From positions 1 to 64,000 of the forward strand of contig JADJWJ010000006.1 of assembly GCA_016716425.1 (NCBI GenBank): a stretch of DNA of 64,000 nucleotides. Direction: 5' to 3'. Positions 61,972 to 64,000 of the stretch are shown piece by piece. Positions within the stretch are counted from its first letter, which is position 1. Each line of letters opens with the position of its first letter. The stretch is from Betaproteobacteria bacterium (GTDB lineage Bacteria > Pseudomonadota > Gammaproteobacteria > Burkholderiales > Casimicrobiaceae). The notes below the pieces were generated by a model that was given only the letters and a program-made list of their open reading frames with translations, ran no database searches and had not been told where the DNA came from. The position numbers and the translations under genes are program-made.

Positions 61972-64000
61972 CTAGAATTCGGGCAGCGGATCGAAGCTGC
62001 GATCGCGCTGCTGCATCGCGGGGTCGTTCGTGCGCAGGTAGCCGGGAACCGTGCGCCGCAGGAGGTCGAGTGGGCTCGTGCCCACGCGCGCCAGACCGTT
62101 CAGCTCGAGCTGCACGAACAGGGAGCGCGTCGTGGTCTCGGTCGTCGTGATGAGCTGCTGGCCGACCACGCGCAGCACCCAGCACCCGGCATTGTACTCC
62201 AGCCCGACCACCCCCTCCAGCGTCTTGCGGTCCGGAATCGAGTAGTTCCACGCCCCGAGGAACGACCAGTTCGCCGACAGCGGCCACTGCGCCGACAGGT
62301 ATGTCTGCTTCAGCTCGGATTGACCGCCGACCTGATCGACGAGTTCCCGCGAGTAGCGATAGAGGAGACTCACCACGCGGCCCGGCCCCGGCTGGTACCG
62401 CGTGCCCACGTTGAAGCGGTCGACCTGTGACGTGCCGAAGTCGTACTGCATGAGGCCGATCATCGACCACGCGTCGGCGAGCCTGCCCTCGGCGCCGACG
62501 AGGAAGTCGGACGACCCGGACTCCTGGGGCGTGGTGCCCGGCAGGTAGACCTGCTGGTTGTCGAAGTAGAAGCGCTGGCCGACGGCGAGCCGGAACCGCT
62601 CGGCGCCGGTCGCGGGGTCGAGCAGCCGCGACGTCACCGCGACTGCGAGTTGGTTCGTGTCGCCGACACGGTCGCCGCCGACGAACCGGTTCTCGCTGAA
62701 GAGCTGCGTGAAGTTGAAGTCGTCCTGCACCGTGTCGAAGTTCGGCAGCCGGTTCTGGTCGCGGTACGGGATGTACGTGTACATCGCGCGCGGCTCGAGC
62801 GTCTGGACGAAGCGCCGGCCGAAGAGGTCCCAGTCGCGCTCGAAGACGAGGCCCGCGTCGACGCTGCCGATCGGCACGACCACGCTCTCGCTGCCGTCGG
62901 GAACGCCCGGCGTCGGCTGGTTGAGGTCGTAGCCCCAGGCCGCGACGGCTGCACGCGCGTTGAAGAACCACGCGCTGCCCTGGCGCCTCCAGCTCGCGGC
63001 CGGGTAGAACGTGCCGCGGTCGCCGGTGGGCGTGAGCGCGGACTGCGAGAAGCGCGTGTACTCGGCGGTGCCGCTCCACACGAGCCCCAACCAGTCCGTC
63101 TCGGCGAGCCCGGCCTTCACCTGCGGCAGCATGTTGTACGGCGGGATCACCGCGGCATCCGGATTGGGGTCCTGCAGCGTCTGGAACCGCTGCGCGCGCG
63201 CGACCACCGCCAGCGGGCCGTACGTGGCGACGAGGCCGAACTCCTGCGGCAGCGTCTTCTGCGACGTCACCGCCACGCGGTCCGAGAAGTCCGCGAGGTA
63301 CGTCGAGTCCGACACCCGGTTGTAGTTGAAGTAGCCGGAAAGCCAGGACGCGAGCCGCTGGTTGTGCTTCCACGCGACCGCCCAGCGCGACTCGCCCGTC
63401 ACGCGGTCGTCGGGAACGATCTCGCCGACCACCTCGCCCGCCGCCGGCTCGAACAGGTAGCGACCCTGCGCGGCCACCTGCAGCCCGCGCCGCGACATGA
63501 TCCGCGGCGTGACCGTCGCGTCGTAGTTGGGCGCAATGTTGAAGTAGTACGGCGCCGCGAACTCGAACCCGCGGATCTGCGTCGAGCCGATCGTCGGCGT
63601 GAGGAAGCCCGACTTGCGCTCGTTCGACAGCGGAAACTCGAGCCAGGGCGTGTACAGGACCGGCACGTCGAGGAAGTAGACCATCGCGCTGCGCGCGGTG
63701 CCGACGCGGCGCCCCCGGTCGACCTCGATCTCGTCCGCGCGCAGGTACCAGTCGTTGTTGGGGGCCACGCAACTCGTGTACTGCGCGCTGGTCGCCTCGT
63801 AGAGGTCGGGGCCGGCGAAGCGGATCGCCTTGGCCGTACCGTGCGATGCGTTTTCGGCGATGTGGAAGCGCGGCTCGTCGAAGTAGCCGATCTCGCGGCT
63901 GCGCTGGAACTTGACTTCCGGTCCGCTGATCCAGTCCAGGCCCTTGCGCAGCGTGACGTTGCCCTTGCCCCAGACCTCGTCGTTGTCGACGTCGTACTGC
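61972..64000 (-). CDS. lptD: LPS-assembly protein LptD, 3' part
   Basis: 676 codons to the stop at 61972; the start lies beyond the right edge. The visible part holds the end of the periplasmic LptD N-domain (EIGYFDEPRFHIAENASHGTA, YTSCVAPNNDWYLRADEIEVD) and the LptD barrel (PWLEFPLSNERKSGFLTPTIG; repeated aromatic strands; a late conserved cysteine in YNAGCWVLRVV). It inserts lipopolysaccharide into the outer leaflet with LptE and needs SurA, encoded next. Confidence 0.95.
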   Translation of the reverse strand, partial: QYDVDNDEVWGKGNVTLRKGLDWISGPEVKFQRSREIGYFDEPRFHIAENASHGTAKAIRFAGPDLYEATSAQYTSCVAPNNDWYLRADEIEVDRGRRVGTARSAMVYFLDVPVLYTPWLEFPLSNERKSGFLTPTIGSTQIRGFEFAAPYYFNIAPNYDATVTPRIMSRRGLQVAAQGRYLFEPAAGEVVGEIVPDDRVTGESRWAVAWKHNQRLASWLSGYFNYNRVSDSTYLADFSDRVAVTSQKTLPQEFGLVATYGPLAVVARAQRFQTLQDPNPDAAVIPPYNMLPQVKAGLAETDWLGLVWSGTAEYTRFSQSALTPTGDRGTFYPAASWRRQGSAWFFNARAAVAAWGYDLNQPTPGVPDGSESVVVPIGSVDAGLVFERDWDLFGRRFVQTLEPRAMYTYIPYRDQNRLPNFDTVQDDFNFTQLFSENRFVGGDRVGDTNQLAVAVTSRLLDPATGAERFRLAVGQRFYFDNQQVYLPGTTPQESGSSDFLVGAEGRLADAWSMIGLMQYDFGTSQVDRFNVGTRYQPGPGRVVSLLYRYSRELVDQVGGQSELKQTYLSAQWPLSANWSFLGAWNYSIPDRKTLEGVVGLEYNAGCWVLRVVGQQLITTTETTTRSLFVQLELNGLARVGTSPLDLLRRTVPGYLRTNDPAMQQRDRSFDPLPEF

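Overview
The window is about 70% G+C and carries a gene set typical of a betaproteobacterium, probably Burkholderiales or a close relative. The markers are DUF3460, a pilT/pilU pair divergent from yggS, ubiE-Tim44-ubiJ, polyamine potABCD, lptD-surA, and extragenic palindromes of the CCCCGCGAAGGCGGGG type. The assignment rests on gene content and codon bias only. Homopolymer G/C runs, one frameshift and a 3-kb corrupted stretch suggest a draft or metagenomic assembly.

Layout. 0-4.4 kb: two tandem secreted M36 metallopeptidases with DUF5648 tails. 4.5-13.3 kb: cupin ribosomal oxygenase, DegQ protease, PagL-like lipid A deacylase, a VWA protein and its MoxR ATPase separated by panE, a GNAT and a double-domain lysozyme inhibitor. 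13.3-14.4 kb: AzlCD amino-acid exporter. 14.5-20.3 kb: a tightly coupled operon of HpcH aldolase, SMP-30 lactonase, GH31 alpha-xylosidase, pdxA and rsmA. 20.4-25.5 kb: yggU, yggT, proC and yggS facing the pilus retraction ATPases pilT and pilU. 26-36 kb: ubiquinone genes (ubiE, Tim44-like, ubiJ ... ubiB) split by a block holding a BTAD regulator, a microprotein, a zinc peptidase and a cytochrome c. 36-43.6 kb: ecotin, a hypothetical protein, the potABCD polyamine importer and two orphan binding proteins. 43.6-47.2 kb: gallate-type extradiol dioxygenase and TRAP binding protein divergent from a LysR regulator with a clear palindromic operator. 47.3-54.8 kb: GNAT, a tandem repeat, VanZ protein, ferredoxin, hydrolase, NodIJ-type exporter, an rRNA methyltransferase, DUF3460 and an orphan amino-acid-type binding protein. 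55-57.5 kb: a large membrane-anchored protein with a possible glycoside-hydrolase core. 57.5-60.55 kb: corrupted poly-G/poly-C sequence with recognisable RHS/YD-repeat fragments on the minus strand. 60.55-64 kb: surA and the 3' part of lptD.

Themes. Outer-membrane and periplasmic quality control (DegQ, SurA, LptD, PagL) and resistance to foreign hydrolases (ecotin, LprI/MliC) recur. The usual proteobacterial string lptD-surA-pdxA-rsmA is broken: pdxA-rsmA sits 41 kb from surA-lptD, with a sugar-acid cassette where surA would be. No tRNA, rRNA, CRISPR array or complete insertion sequence was seen. The best candidates for something undescribed are the regulator/microprotein/zinc-peptidase/cytochrome block inside the ubi locus, the cysteine-free ecotin, the sugar-cassette/pdxA coupling, and a roughly 120-bp nested-palindrome repeat family.
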